Shown: piece by piece, positions 7,914-15,895 of the stretch
How the letters are laid out: every line of letters begins with the position of its first letter
Position numbering within the stretch: the stretch's first letter is position 1
From: Pseudomonas kribbensis
GTDB lineage: Bacteria; Pseudomonadota; Gammaproteobacteria; Pseudomonadales; Pseudomonadaceae
NCBI RefSeq assembly: GCF_003352185.1
Contig: NZ_CP029608.1
Location: 2,852,001 to 2,916,000 of the forward strand
DNA: 64,000 nucleotides
Direction of reading: 5' to 3'
Program-made: the position numbers and the translations under genes
Notes under the pieces: generated by a model
The model's input: the letters and a program-made list of their open reading frames with translations, nothing else
Database searches by the model: none
What the model was told of the DNA's origin: nothing

Positions 7914-7937
7914 AAAAACCCGCGAGAGCGGGTTTTT
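7914..7937 (+). terminator. Rho-independent terminator
   Basis: A ten-base stem AAAAACCCGC/GCGGGTTTTT with GAGA loop (7914-7937), including a five-T tail, 20 bp after the BI-1 family gene. The inverted repeat that bounds the insertion sequence begins only 4 bp further on. Confidence 0.85.
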
Positions 7938-7940
7938 GAG

Positions 7941-9282
7941 ATGGTCAGCCTGACCGAGAAGCCCTGCAGGTTTACGCTTGCAGGGCTTTTCTCGTTTTCG
8001 GCGGAGGATCTCTCATGAACACGATGACGCTTCTCGGTATCGACATTGGCAAACACAGTTTCCACCTGCATGGCCAGGATGCCAAAGGTCATCAGGTAAT
8101 GCGCAAGAAAACCAATCGTGGCCAATTGCTCAGCACCTTGGCCCAGCTACCGGCCTGCACGGTGGTGATGGAGTCATGCGGCGGCGCTCACTGGCTTGCT
8201 CGACAGATCGGCACTTTGGGCCACGAGGTGAAGCTGATCGCCCCGCAGTACGTCAAACCGTTCGTCAAAGGCAACAAAAACGACTTCATTGATGCCGAAG
8301 CGATTTGCGAGGCGGCAAGCCGCCCCGCGATGCGCTTCTGCTCGATCAAAACCGCAGAGCAACAACGCTTTCAGCGCTGCATCGTGTCCGAGATTCCCTG
8401 ATTGGCCATCGCACCGTCGCGATCAACCAGATTCATGGGTTTCTGCTGGAGTTCGGGATCAGCCTGCCTATTGGAACCGCTGCGCTGCATCATGTGCCGA
8501 TGTTGCTCGACAACCCGCAACACTCGGTGCCGTTGCGCCTCAAGGGTTTGGTGATGCGTCTCTACCGGCAGATTCAGCAACTGGACCAAGAGATCAAGGA
8601 CATCGAGTCCGACCTCAAGCAACAGTTGAAAGAGGACGACGCCGGAAGCCGTTTGCAGAGCATCCCTGGCATCGGCCCGATCACTGCCAGCGCCTTGCTG
8701 GCAGATATAGGGGATGTCTCGAACTATCGCAGCGCACGTGATTTCTCGGCTTCGTTGGGGTTGGTACCGAAACAGCATTCAACCGGCGGAAAGACAGTGC
8801 TGCTGGGGATCACAAAACGCGGCGACAAGCACATACGCCGGCTGCTGGTGCAGGGCGCACGAGCCATCATGCAGCATATCGACGGTAGGGATGATGCGTT
8901 GGGGCCTTGGGTTCGAGAGCTGCTGACGCGTCGGCACTCCAATATCGTCGCCTGCGCGCTGGCGAACAAACTGGCACGAATCGTGTGGGCGGTACTGGCG
9001 AAAGGCGGCCAGTACGACCCACATCCGAACGCTTGAACGTACAGCTTTAACACCGGCTTTTGCGACGTCACTGACTGATGACAGTAAACGGCAAACGGCC
9101 CGACTGAGAACCTGGCAACAAAATCAGCTTCAGAAGCTGAGGGTTTTTTCAGGACAGTCGGGAGCGGCTACTCATCGAGGGTCGAGCGTTGTGGCGCAAC
9201 GCTCACAATGAGCCCGGATACATTAGCGCAAGCCAGCTTTACCGAAAACAGCCCATGAGGTTGCAGGAGATGGGCTGACCAT
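7941..9282 (+). mobile_element. IS110 family (IS1111-type) insertion sequence
   Basis: The boundaries are set by a 10-bp inverted repeat, ATGGTCAGCC at 7941-7950 and GGCTGACCAT at 9273-9282. IS1111-group elements, unlike other IS110 members, carry short subterminal inverted repeats, so the true ends may be a few bases outside. Inside are the frameshifted DEDD transposase gene and a long 3' non-coding part (9037-9272), as is usual for the group. That part contains hairpins at 9184-9204 and 9250-9276. A stem-loop at about 7958-7992 (AGCCCTGCA...TGCAGGGCT) precedes the gene. No target duplication was recognised; the group usually makes none. Confidence 0.75.
8015..9036 (+). pseudogene. IS110/IS1111 family transposase, frameshifted
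   Basis: Start ATG 8015 (GGAGG upstream). The first frame runs to 8401 and holds the complete RuvC-like DEDD set: Asp10 in GIDIGK, Glu53 in VMESCGG, Asp90 and Asp93 in NDFIDAEAI. The protein then continues in another frame (to 9036). This part has the transposase_20 C-terminal domain with IPGIGPITASALLADIGD, the SLGLVPKQHSTGGK segment and GITKRGDKHIRRLL. The frames join near 8362-8375 (after KTAEQQ), where one base appears to be missing. Without programmed frameshifting the enzyme is inactive; the two domains are otherwise well preserved, so the break is recent. Confidence 0.8.
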
Positions 9283-9316
9283 ACATTTTGTTGTCTGCGA
9301 AAAAGAGAGCAGGCGA

Positions 9317-9643
9317 TCAATTGATCACGATGCTGCCATCGGCCTGTTGCTTATAGATCGTGTAGGGCAACAGCAATGTATCGAGCACTCCCGACACGGC
9401 CGCATCGACCAGCAGGCCCGGCGTCGCGTTCTTGTAGTTGAACGCATCGACATCATCCGGCTTTTCGGCGTGCAGCAAGCAGAAGTCGTAAGTCACGCCG
9501 CTGTAAATGCGTGGCACGGCGCCGCAGTAGGATTTGTTCGCTTTCAACTGCTCAGTGGAGTGCTTGTCACTGAACGCCACGGTCTGCACCGTCCCGCACC
9601 CAGCCAGCATCAACACCGCCAGCATCATTGCCTGAATTTTCAT
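9317..9643 (-). CDS. YceK/YidQ family lipoprotein
   Basis: 108 residues from ATG 9643 (AAGGA 9 nt upstream). A lipoprotein signal peptide ends in LMLAGC, with Cys16 as lipidation site. The mature part has the family's pattern GTVQT, then Y-C-G-A-V-P-RIYSGVTYDFC, and PLLVDAAVSGVLDTLLLPYTIYKQ-like C-terminus. It is therefore an outer-membrane or periplasmic DUF1375/YceK-type lipoprotein. Function is unknown in the family. It lies just inside the conserved chromosome beyond the insertion sequence. Confidence 0.75.
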   Translation of the reverse strand: MKIQAMMLAVLMLAGCGTVQTVAFSDKHSTEQLKANKSYCGAVPRIYSGVTYDFCLLHAEKPDDVDAFNYKNATPGLLVDAAVSGVLDTLLLPYTIYKQQADGSIVIN

Positions 9644-9683
9644 GCCGCCAATCCTTCGCCGGAAAAAACTCAATCTACGCCGC

Positions 9684-10121
9684 TTACGCCATCGGCGGCA
9701 ATCGTCGTTTGACCGGAGTCTTCTTGACGATCGCGGTGTTGGTTTCGGCCAGGGTATTGAGGCGGTCGAGCAAGGTATCCAGCTGCTCCATCGACCGCAC
9801 ATGCAGGCGGGCGATGAAGCAGTCTTCGCCGGTAACCTTGTCGCACTCGGTGAACTCGGGAATCGACATAATCTGCCGCTCCACTTCCTGCAACTGTCCC
9901 GGCAATGGCCGCACGCGAACGATGGCCTGCAACTGGTAGCCGAAGCATTTCGGATCGATCTCCAGGGTGTAGCCCTTGAGCACGCCGCGCTCTTCCAGTC
10001 GGCGCAAGCGCTCGGCCACACTCGGCGAGGACAGCCCGCTGATCTGCGCCAGGGCCTTGAGCGAACGCCGGGAGTCTTCCATCAAGGCCCCGATCAGGAT
10101 CTGGTCAATATCGTCGGTCAT
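9684..10121 (-). CDS. Lrp/AsnC family transcriptional regulator
   Basis: 145 residues, start ATG 10121 with GGGAG 8 nt upstream. N-terminal winged helix-turn-helix (MTDDIDQILIGALMEDSRRS; SGLSSPSVAERLRRLEERG) and a C-terminal RAM effector-binding domain (residues about 65-135, VRVRPLPGQLQEVERQI...GEDCFIARLHV). Such proteins form octamers that bind amino acids and control amino-acid metabolism or export genes. It is transcribed divergently from the DMT-type exporter at 10261, which is its most likely target. Confidence 0.9.
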   Translation of the reverse strand: MTDDIDQILIGALMEDSRRSLKALAQISGLSSPSVAERLRRLEERGVLKGYTLEIDPKCFGYQLQAIVRVRPLPGQLQEVERQIMSIPEFTECDKVTGEDCFIARLHVRSMEQLDTLLDRLNTLAETNTAIVKKTPVKRRLPPMA

Positions 10122-10260
10122 ACAAATAACTCCCGCATTAGGCGAGTGACGCAAACCACCCTTGATAAAAAAGGCGGAAATCGAGTTTAGCCTGCTTTTT
10201 GCGCTGGAGAAGCCCCGGTCTCGCTTGGCATACTTTTGCCACACATTAAGGAGATTGATG

Positions 10261-11154
10261 ATGGACAAAACAATCCGTCGCGGCTCATTTGAAATGACCG
10301 CTGCCATGCTGATATCCGGGACGATCGGCTGGTTTGTGCTGGTGTCCGGGCAACCGGTGCTGGACGTGGTGTTCTGGCGCTGCGTATTCGGCGCCGGAAC
10401 CTTGCTGCTGATCTGCGCCGCCTTCGGCTTTTTGCGGCCGGGCATTCTGACCAGCACCACGTTCCTGCTGGCCGTGCTCAGCGGTGTGGCGATCGTCGGC
10501 AACTGGGTGCTGTTGTTCGCCTCCTATTCACGGGCCTCGATTGCCATCGGTACGGCGGTGTACAACGTGCAGCCGTTCATGCTGGTGGGATTGGCGGCGC
10601 TGTTTCTGGGCGAGAAAATCACCCTGCAAAAGCTGTTCTGGCTGGCGATTTCGTTTATGGGCATGCTGGCCATCGTCAGTGCCCACGGCGGGCAGGGCGA
10701 GGGTGGCAATGATTACCTGATGGGCATCGCGCTGGCGCTGGGGGCGGCGTTTCTGTACGCCATCGCCGCGTTGATCATCAAGCGACTGACCGGCACGCCG
10801 CCACACCTGATCGCACTGATCCAGGTCTGCACTGGTGTGTTGCTGCTGGCACCGTTCGCCCACCTGAACGCGCTGCCACAGGCGCCGAGTGCCTGGGCCA
10901 GTCTGGTGACGCTGGGCATCGTCCACACCGGTCTGATGTACGTGTTGCTCTACGGCGCGATCCAGAAACTGCCGACGGCACTGACCGGCGCACTGTCGTT
11001 CATCTATCCGATTGCAGCGATTTTTGTCGACTGGTTTGCCTTCGGCCATCAACTGCAGACCCTGCAATGGGTTGGCGTGGCGGCAATCCTGCTGGCCGCC
11101 GCCGGGATGCAACAGGGCTGGGGCTTCAAGTCGCGACGCCTGGCGGCGCAGTAA
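10261..11154 (+). CDS. EamA/DMT superfamily exporter
   Basis: 297 residues with ten predicted transmembrane helices arranged as two EamA repeats (residues about 10-140 and 155-290). Each repeat ends in the usual helix with a short loop (GTAVYNVQPFMLVGLAALFLGEKITLQ; LTGALSFIYPIAAIFVDW). ATGATG at 10258/10261 follows AAGGAG (10248-10253); the second ATG has the better 7-nt spacing. The family exports amino acids, metabolites or drugs by proton exchange. The divergent Lrp-type regulator suggests amino-acid-related export, but the substrate is not shown. Confidence 0.85.
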   Translation: MDKTIRRGSFEMTAAMLISGTIGWFVLVSGQPVLDVVFWRCVFGAGTLLLICAAFGFLRPGILTSTTFLLAVLSGVAIVGNWVLLFASYSRASIAIGTAVYNVQPFMLVGLAALFLGEKITLQKLFWLAISFMGMLAIVSAHGGQGEGGNDYLMGIALALGAAFLYAIAALIIKRLTGTPPHLIALIQVCTGVLLLAPFAHLNALPQAPSAWASLVTLGIVHTGLMYVLLYGAIQKLPTALTGALSFIYPIAAIFVDWFAFGHQLQTLQWVGVAAILLAAAGMQQGWGFKSRRLAAQ

Positions 11155-11157
11155 TCC

Positions 11158-12231
11158 TCAGATGTTCCAGCGTGGTGCGGTCTTCGCCAGGCGCTGGCGC
11201 ATTTCGCCGATGTTGGACGCCAGTTGCCGGGTCAGCAGACGGTAACCGTCCAGCGGGCTGTAAACCGGTGCGTCGAGGCTGGCGTCCGGCAATTCCACCG
11301 GGCGCCCGAGGCGCTGAGTCGAACCGGTTTTCAGGGCCCGGGCCATGCCGATCAGTTGCACACGGATCTGCCGATGCTCGGCCTTCAAGGCCGATTGCAG
11401 ATGGGCCATGGCTTCAGGGTCGTTGGTGTCCGGCCGGGTATTGCCGAGGATTTCCAGGGTGCTGATGCACATGCGCAGGTTGCGCTGGATCGCGTCTAGT
11501 TCGGTCATCGAGACCTTCACTTCCTTGGACACTGACGGCATCAGCGAACGCAGTTGCACCATCACCGTGTTCAAGCGGCCCATCAGTTTAAGATGTTCAT
11601 CGGCGGAAACCGGCTCGCCGCTGATGATCCGCCCGTACACGGTTGCGCAGTCGCGCAACGCGTCGGCCAGGTTGTAGCGCCATGAGTACACCGCGTACAG
11701 CGGCAGGGCGAAGGAAAAGGCCAGGGCCAGGGCGATACCGATCAGGATATCGACCCCGCGCCACAGCCCGTCGGTGATCGGGTTGTCGCCATGTCCGGCG
11801 ACGATAAAAACGGTAATGGCCGAGAGCAGGGCGGTGTAGCCGCCCTTGCCGATGGCGTGATACGAGAAGAATCCGCACACCACCGCCATTGCAAAATACG
11901 TCAGCCACGGCAGGCCGAGCCAGGCCTGTTGCGCCACCAATAACAGACCGACGCCGGCACCGATCAAGGTGCCGGTAGCGCGCTCGGCGGCTTTCTTGCC
12001 GATGTTGCCGTGATGCTGCAAACCGCCGATGACCACCAGCATGGTCACCGACGCCCATTCGCCGTGGGGCAGGCTGATGCCGGTGGTCAGCAGGATTGTC
12101 GCCAGCAGTCCCAGTGCTACCCGCACCGCATGAATCAGCCGCGCATGCCGGTAGCGACGGTACGGGTCCAGCAACGGCCGCAGAATCCGCCGCAACAGCG
12201 GCGGCCAGCGGTGAGGGCTGAAAGTGCTCAG
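11158..12231 (-). CDS. FUSC family inner-membrane transporter (AaeB/YccS-like), probable CTG start
   Basis: A basic N-terminus (RRILRPLLDPYRRYRHARL) is followed by six hydrophobic helices (residues about 35-190) and a long cytoplasmic helical C-terminus. This is the half-size architecture of fusaric-acid-resistance/aromatic-acid-efflux proteins. The first conventional start in frame is a TTG at 12267, overlapping the upstream dehydrogenase by 23 bp with no ribosome site. A GGAGGA (12239-12244) directly after that gene's stop is placed 7 nt before a CTG at 12231, so I take CTG as the start (357 aa). It is probably co-transcribed with the GapN-like gene. Substrate unknown. Confidence 0.8.
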   Translation of the reverse strand: MSTFSPHRWPPLLRRILRPLLDPYRRYRHARLIHAVRVALGLLATILLTTGISLPHGEWASVTMLVVIGGLQHHGNIGKKAAERATGTLIGAGVGLLLVAQQAWLGLPWLTYFAMAVVCGFFSYHAIGKGGYTALLSAITVFIVAGHGDNPITDGLWRGVDILIGIALALAFSFALPLYAVYSWRYNLADALRDCATVYGRIISGEPVSADEHLKLMGRLNTVMVQLRSLMPSVSKEVKVSMTELDAIQRNLRMCISTLEILGNTRPDTNDPEAMAHLQSALKAEHRQIRVQLIGMARALKTGSTQRLGRPVELPDASLDAPVYSPLDGYRLLTRQLASNIGEMRQRLAKTAPRWNI

Positions 12232-12238
12232 CGGTGAT

Positions 12239-12244
12239 TCCTCC
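12239..12244 (-). promoter_or_regulatory. ribosome binding site implying a CTG start
   Basis: GGAGGA on the minus strand begins right after the TGA (12247-12245) of the dehydrogenase gene and lies exactly 7 nt before CTG 12231. No ATG, GTG or TTG lies at a usable distance. The site decides the FUSC start and suggests translational coupling. Confidence 0.55.
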
Positions 12245-13870
12245 TCAGAAGATGTAATCGGTGGCAATGAAGTTCGAATCGCGCCCGCGAATGATTTCGC
12301 TGATCAGATCCTTGTTGGGTTCCTGGAATTTGGTCGCCACCAGCGTACGGATCGAAAACACCCGCAGCGCATCGTGTACCGACAGCGTGCCTTCGGCGGA
12401 GTTCTTGCGCCCGTTGAACGGGTAGGTGTCCGGGCCGCGCTGGCACTGAGCGTTGAGGTTGATCCGCCCGACCTGGTTGGCGAAGGTGTCGACCAAACGG
12501 CCGACCGCCACCGGGTTGGTGCCAAAGATGCTCAGTTGCTGGCCGAAGTCCGACTCCAGCACGTAGTCGATCACGGTATCGAGGTGACGGTACGGCACGA
12601 TCGGCACTACCGGGCCGAACTGCTCTTCCTGATACACGCGCATCTGCGGCGTCACCGGGTACAGCACCGCCGGATAGAAGAACGATTCCCGCGACTCGCC
12701 GCCATTCGGGTTGACCAACTGGGCGCCCTTGCTTTGCGCATCGGCGACCAGGCCGTGCAAGTAATCGACCTTGCCCGACTCCGGCAGCGGCGTCAGCGAC
12801 ACGCCGCTGTCCCACGGCATGCCCGGTTTCAGGCTGGCCAGTTTGGCGTTGAATTTCTCGATGAAGCTTTCGACCACGTCTTCATGCACGAACAGGATTT
12901 TCAATGCGGTGCAGCGCTGGCCGTTGAACGACAGGGAGCCGGTGACCGCTTCGCTGACGGCGTTGTCCAGATCCACTTCCGGCAGGACGATGCCGGGGTT
13001 CTTTGCATCCAGCCCCAGCGCGGCGCGCAAACGGTGCGGTTTCGGGTGCAGCTTCTTCAGGTCGCTGGCGGCCTTGTTGGTGCCAATGAACGCGAAGATG
13101 TCGATCTTGCCGCTGGCCATCAGCGCGCTGACGGTCTCGCGGCCGCTGCCGTAGATCACGTTGATCACGCCGGTCGGGAAGCTGTCGCGGAAGGCTTCGA
13201 GCAGCGGCCGGATCAGCAGCACCCCGAGCTTGGCCGGTTTGAACACCACGGTGTTGCCCATGATCAGCGCCGGAATCAGCGTGGTGAACGTTTCGTTCAA
13301 CGGATAGTTGTAAGGCCCCATGCACAGCGCCACGCCAAGCGGTACGCGGCGGATCTGGCCGAGGGTGTCCTGTTCCAGCTCGAAGCGGCTGGAGCGGCGG
13401 TCGAGTTCTTTCAGCGCGTTGATGGTGTCGACGATGTAGTCGCAGGTGCGGTCGAACTCTTTTTCCGAGTCCTTGAGATTCTTGCCGATTTCCCACATCA
13501 GCAGTTTCACCACGGCTTCGCGCTGCTGGCGCATGCGTCCGAGGAAGGCTTCGACATGCTGGATTCGTTCGGCCACACGCATGGTCGGCCACAGGCCCTG
13601 GCCCCGGTCGTAGGCGCGGACGGCGGCGTCGAGGGCAGTCAGGGCGGTGTCGGCGTCCAGCAGCGGCGTGCTGCCGAGGATCACTTGTTCATCGCCGTTT
13701 TCACCGTGCAGATAGACCGGGCTGAGCACGGTGGCGAGGGGGCCGTCCCAGCGGCGCAACTGGCCATCGACCAGGTATTCACGTTGTTCGACCTGACCGT
13801 CGAGGCGGTATTTTTCCGGGATGTCGCTGACAGAAGGGAACAGATTGCCAAGGATGTTTGCTGTGGTCAT
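12245..13870 (-). CDS. GapN-like NAD(P)-dependent aldehyde dehydrogenase
   Basis: 541 residues from ATG 13870 (AGGG 7 nt upstream). ALDH superfamily with the GapN-type thiol site FNGQRCTALK (Cys320), the Asn site PYNYP (Asn188), the nucleotide-binding KPAK (residues 211-214) and the FIGTNKAASD turn. GapN enzymes oxidise glyceraldehyde-3-phosphate irreversibly to 3-phosphoglycerate with NADP+. One oddity is that the conserved LELGGK segment carrying the general-base Glu reads LGLDAK (Gly286). Hydrolysis of the thioester may therefore differ, for example acyl transfer to another acceptor. It is followed immediately by the FUSC gene. Confidence 0.8.
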   Translation of the reverse strand: MTTANILGNLFPSVSDIPEKYRLDGQVEQREYLVDGQLRRWDGPLATVLSPVYLHGENGDEQVILGSTPLLDADTALTALDAAVRAYDRGQGLWPTMRVAERIQHVEAFLGRMRQQREAVVKLLMWEIGKNLKDSEKEFDRTCDYIVDTINALKELDRRSSRFELEQDTLGQIRRVPLGVALCMGPYNYPLNETFTTLIPALIMGNTVVFKPAKLGVLLIRPLLEAFRDSFPTGVINVIYGSGRETVSALMASGKIDIFAFIGTNKAASDLKKLHPKPHRLRAALGLDAKNPGIVLPEVDLDNAVSEAVTGSLSFNGQRCTALKILFVHEDVVESFIEKFNAKLASLKPGMPWDSGVSLTPLPESGKVDYLHGLVADAQSKGAQLVNPNGGESRESFFYPAVLYPVTPQMRVYQEEQFGPVVPIVPYRHLDTVIDYVLESDFGQQLSIFGTNPVAVGRLVDTFANQVGRINLNAQCQRGPDTYPFNGRKNSAEGTLSVHDALRVFSIRTLVATKFQEPNKDLISEIIRGRDSNFIATDYIF

Positions 13871-13943
13871 GTCGCTACCCTGCTTGCCAATTGAAAAGTC
13901 TGTACAGGTTATACGCCTGAACGCGCTGCAATTTAAACCCGCA

Positions 13944-13963
13944 AATGTCACGCGAATGTCACG
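13944..13963 (+). repeat. tandem 11-nt direct repeat (possible operator)
   Basis: AATGTCACGC occurs twice with an 11-bp period (13944-13953 and 13955-13964, sharing GCGA between cores). It lies in the 266-bp divergent region between the GapN-like gene and the cytochrome lipoprotein. The ATGTCAC-N4-ATGTCAC layout resembles a PhoB box (CTGTCAY-N4-CTGTCAY, 12 of 14 positions), but such a match is not rare by chance. It is best read as a candidate regulator site of unknown owner. Confidence 0.4.
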
Positions 13964-14136
13964 CAAAGGCGCAGGGCAGAGGGCTCAGCATAATATCCGT
14001 CGTTTAGACGATGTCGAGCTGCGTCCTGGCTGTCCCCGGATGCCCCCTTCGCTGGCCCGCAATGCCCTCAACGTGCTGGCGTCGCTGCCTTAAGGTGTGA
14101 TCACAACAATAAGTGGCACCCCACGCGAGGATCGTT

Positions 14137-14490
14137 ATGCGGGCATCCCGAATCACGTTGCTGCTGATGCTGGTCGCTGCACTGACCGGCTGCGGCGAAG
14201 ACCCCAAACCCCCGGCCAGCACCAACAACGCCATTCCCAAAGACCCGGCGCTGGCGCAGATCTACGCCAACAGTTGCCAGCTCTGCCATGCCAACCCTGC
14301 CGCGAATGCGCCGCTGACCGGTGACCGCAAGGCCTGGGAGCCGCGCATCCAGCAGGGCGCCGACACGCTGCTCGACCACGCCATCAACGGCTACAACGGC
14401 ATGCCGCCGATGGGCCAGTGCGTCGAATGCTCGGAAGAACAATTCCTCCAGTTGATCGGCTTCATGGCCGATCAGCCGCTGCCACAATAA
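14137..14490 (+). CDS. c-type cytochrome lipoprotein (cytochrome c5-like)
   Basis: 117 residues, start ATG 14137 (GAGG 7 nt upstream). The lipoprotein signal peptide ends in LTGC (Cys19), so the protein is probably tethered to a periplasmic membrane face. The haem motif CQLCH (Cys47, Cys50, His51) and the later GYNGMPPMGQCVEC segment, with the axial Met and a Cys95/Cys98 pair, are typical of the cytochrome c5/c555 group. It is the first gene of a run with a Tat-exported FAD oxidase 10 bp downstream and a Tat-exported PLP enzyme. It is the natural electron acceptor for that oxidase. Confidence 0.85.
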   Translation: MRASRITLLLMLVAALTGCGEDPKPPASTNNAIPKDPALAQIYANSCQLCHANPAANAPLTGDRKAWEPRIQQGADTLLDHAINGYNGMPPMGQCVECSEEQFLQLIGFMADQPLPQ

Positions 14491-14500
14491 GGGTGCGCGC

Positions 14501-15895
14501 ATGACGATGGATCTGACTCGACGTCAGCTGTTGCAACGGGCAAGCATCGTCGGCGCTTTCAGTGCGCTGGCGACGAATCCGGCCTTGGGCCAATTGATGC
14601 GCGCACCCCGGTTGATCCCGTGGCGCAACTGGTCGGGCGGCCAGAGCTGCCTGCCGGCGGCGCGGGTGGCGCCGAAGAATCTGGATGAACTGACGGCGGT
14701 GATCCGGCAGGCACCGGGCAAGATTCGTCCGGTCGGCTCGGCACATTCCTTCAGCGCCTTGGTGCCCACCGACGGCACGTTGCTGTCGCTGAGCTACTTC
14801 AACGGCCTGCTCGATCACGACCCGAAAACCCTGCAAGCCGAATTCGCCGCCGGCACGCCGATGTCGCGCATGGGCACGCCGCTCAAGGACGTCGGCCAGG
14901 CCCTGCAAAACATGGCCGACATCGACTACCAGACCCTCGCCGGGGCGATTTCCACATCCACCCACGGCACCGGCAAAACCTTCCAGTCCTATTCCGCCCA
15001 CGTCTGCGGCATGCAACTGGTAACCGCCAGCGGCGAGGTGCTGGACTGCGACAGCCAGCGTCATCCCGAAGTGTTCAACGCCGCCCGGGTGTCCCTCGGC
15101 GCATTGGGTGTGGCCACCAAAATCCGCCTGCAAAACCGCCCGGCCTACCGCCTGCGCGAACGCCAGTGGATCGCCAAGACCGAAGAGTTGCTGGAAGACA
15201 TCGACAAGAACACGTCGGAAAACCAGCACTGGGAAATGCTCGTCGTCACCCATTCCGACTACGCCTTGTCCATCGCCCTCAACGAAACCACCGACCCGCC
15301 CACGCCGCCGATCCCGCCCGAAGAGGAGGGCGGCAACGAGTTCGTGACCCTGATCGAGAAGATCGACAAGTACGGCAGCGACTTCCCGGGTCTGCGCAGT
15401 TCGCTGCTCAACAGCCTGCGGCATCTGGCGAGTTTCGAGGATCGGGTGGGCGACTCGTTCGACATTTACGCCAACGTGCGCACCGTGCGCTTCAATGAGA
15501 TGGAATACTCGGTGCCGGCCGAACATGGTCCGGCGTGCCTGCGCGAGATTCTCAAGCTGATCCGCGACAAGGACCTGCGCACCTGGTTTCCCATCGAGTA
15601 CCGGTACGTCAAGGCCGACGACATTCCTTTGAGCATGTTCGAAGGTCGCGACAGCTGTTCGATCTCGGTCCACCAGCATTACCAGATGGACCATCACAAC
15701 TTCTTCGCCGCCGTCGAACCGATCTTCTGGAAGTACAACGGCCGCCCGCACTGGGGAAAATTGCACACGCTCAACGCGCGCACGTTGCAGACGTTGTACC
15801 CGCGCTGGCAGGAATTCATTCAGGTACGCCAGGCGCTGGACCCGAGCGGCAAGTTTCTCAACGGGCATCTGTCGTCGATTCTGGGGGTGAGCTGA
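14501..15895 (+). CDS. Tat-exported FAD-linked sugar-lactone oxidase (D-arabinono-lactone oxidase family)
   Basis: 464 residues. A twin-arginine signal (TRRQLLQRASIVGAFSALA, residues 6-24) exports the folded flavoprotein. Residues about 45-220 form the FAD-binding PCMH domain (RPVGSAHSFSALVPTDGTLLSLSYF; GAISTSTHGTG), and the rest is the ALO domain ending with PHWGKLHTL near the C-terminus. The family oxidises aldonolactones or alditols (L-gulono-, D-arabinono-lactone) with O2 or cytochrome c as acceptor. Location between a cytochrome lipoprotein and a Tat PLP enzyme (TGATG overlap) suggests a periplasmic dehydrogenase feeding the cytochrome. Substrate unknown. Confidence 0.85.
   Translation: MTMDLTRRQLLQRASIVGAFSALATNPALGQLMRAPRLIPWRNWSGGQSCLPAARVAPKNLDELTAVIRQAPGKIRPVGSAHSFSALVPTDGTLLSLSYFNGLLDHDPKTLQAEFAAGTPMSRMGTPLKDVGQALQNMADIDYQTLAGAISTSTHGTGKTFQSYSAHVCGMQLVTASGEVLDCDSQRHPEVFNAARVSLGALGVATKIRLQNRPAYRLRERQWIAKTEELLEDIDKNTSENQHWEMLVVTHSDYALSIALNETTDPPTPPIPPEEEGGNEFVTLIEKIDKYGSDFPGLRSSLLNSLRHLASFEDRVGDSFDIYANVRTVRFNEMEYSVPAEHGPACLREILKLIRDKDLRTWFPIEYRYVKADDIPLSMFEGRDSCSISVHQHYQMDHHNFFAAVEPIFWKYNGRPHWGKLHTLNARTLQTLYPRWQEFIQVRQALDPSGKFLNGHLSSILGVS

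Noticed and set aside
12224..13894. 556-codon plus-strand frame opposite the GapN-like gene
   Set aside because: Antisense shadow; the minus-strand frame has all ALDH motifs.
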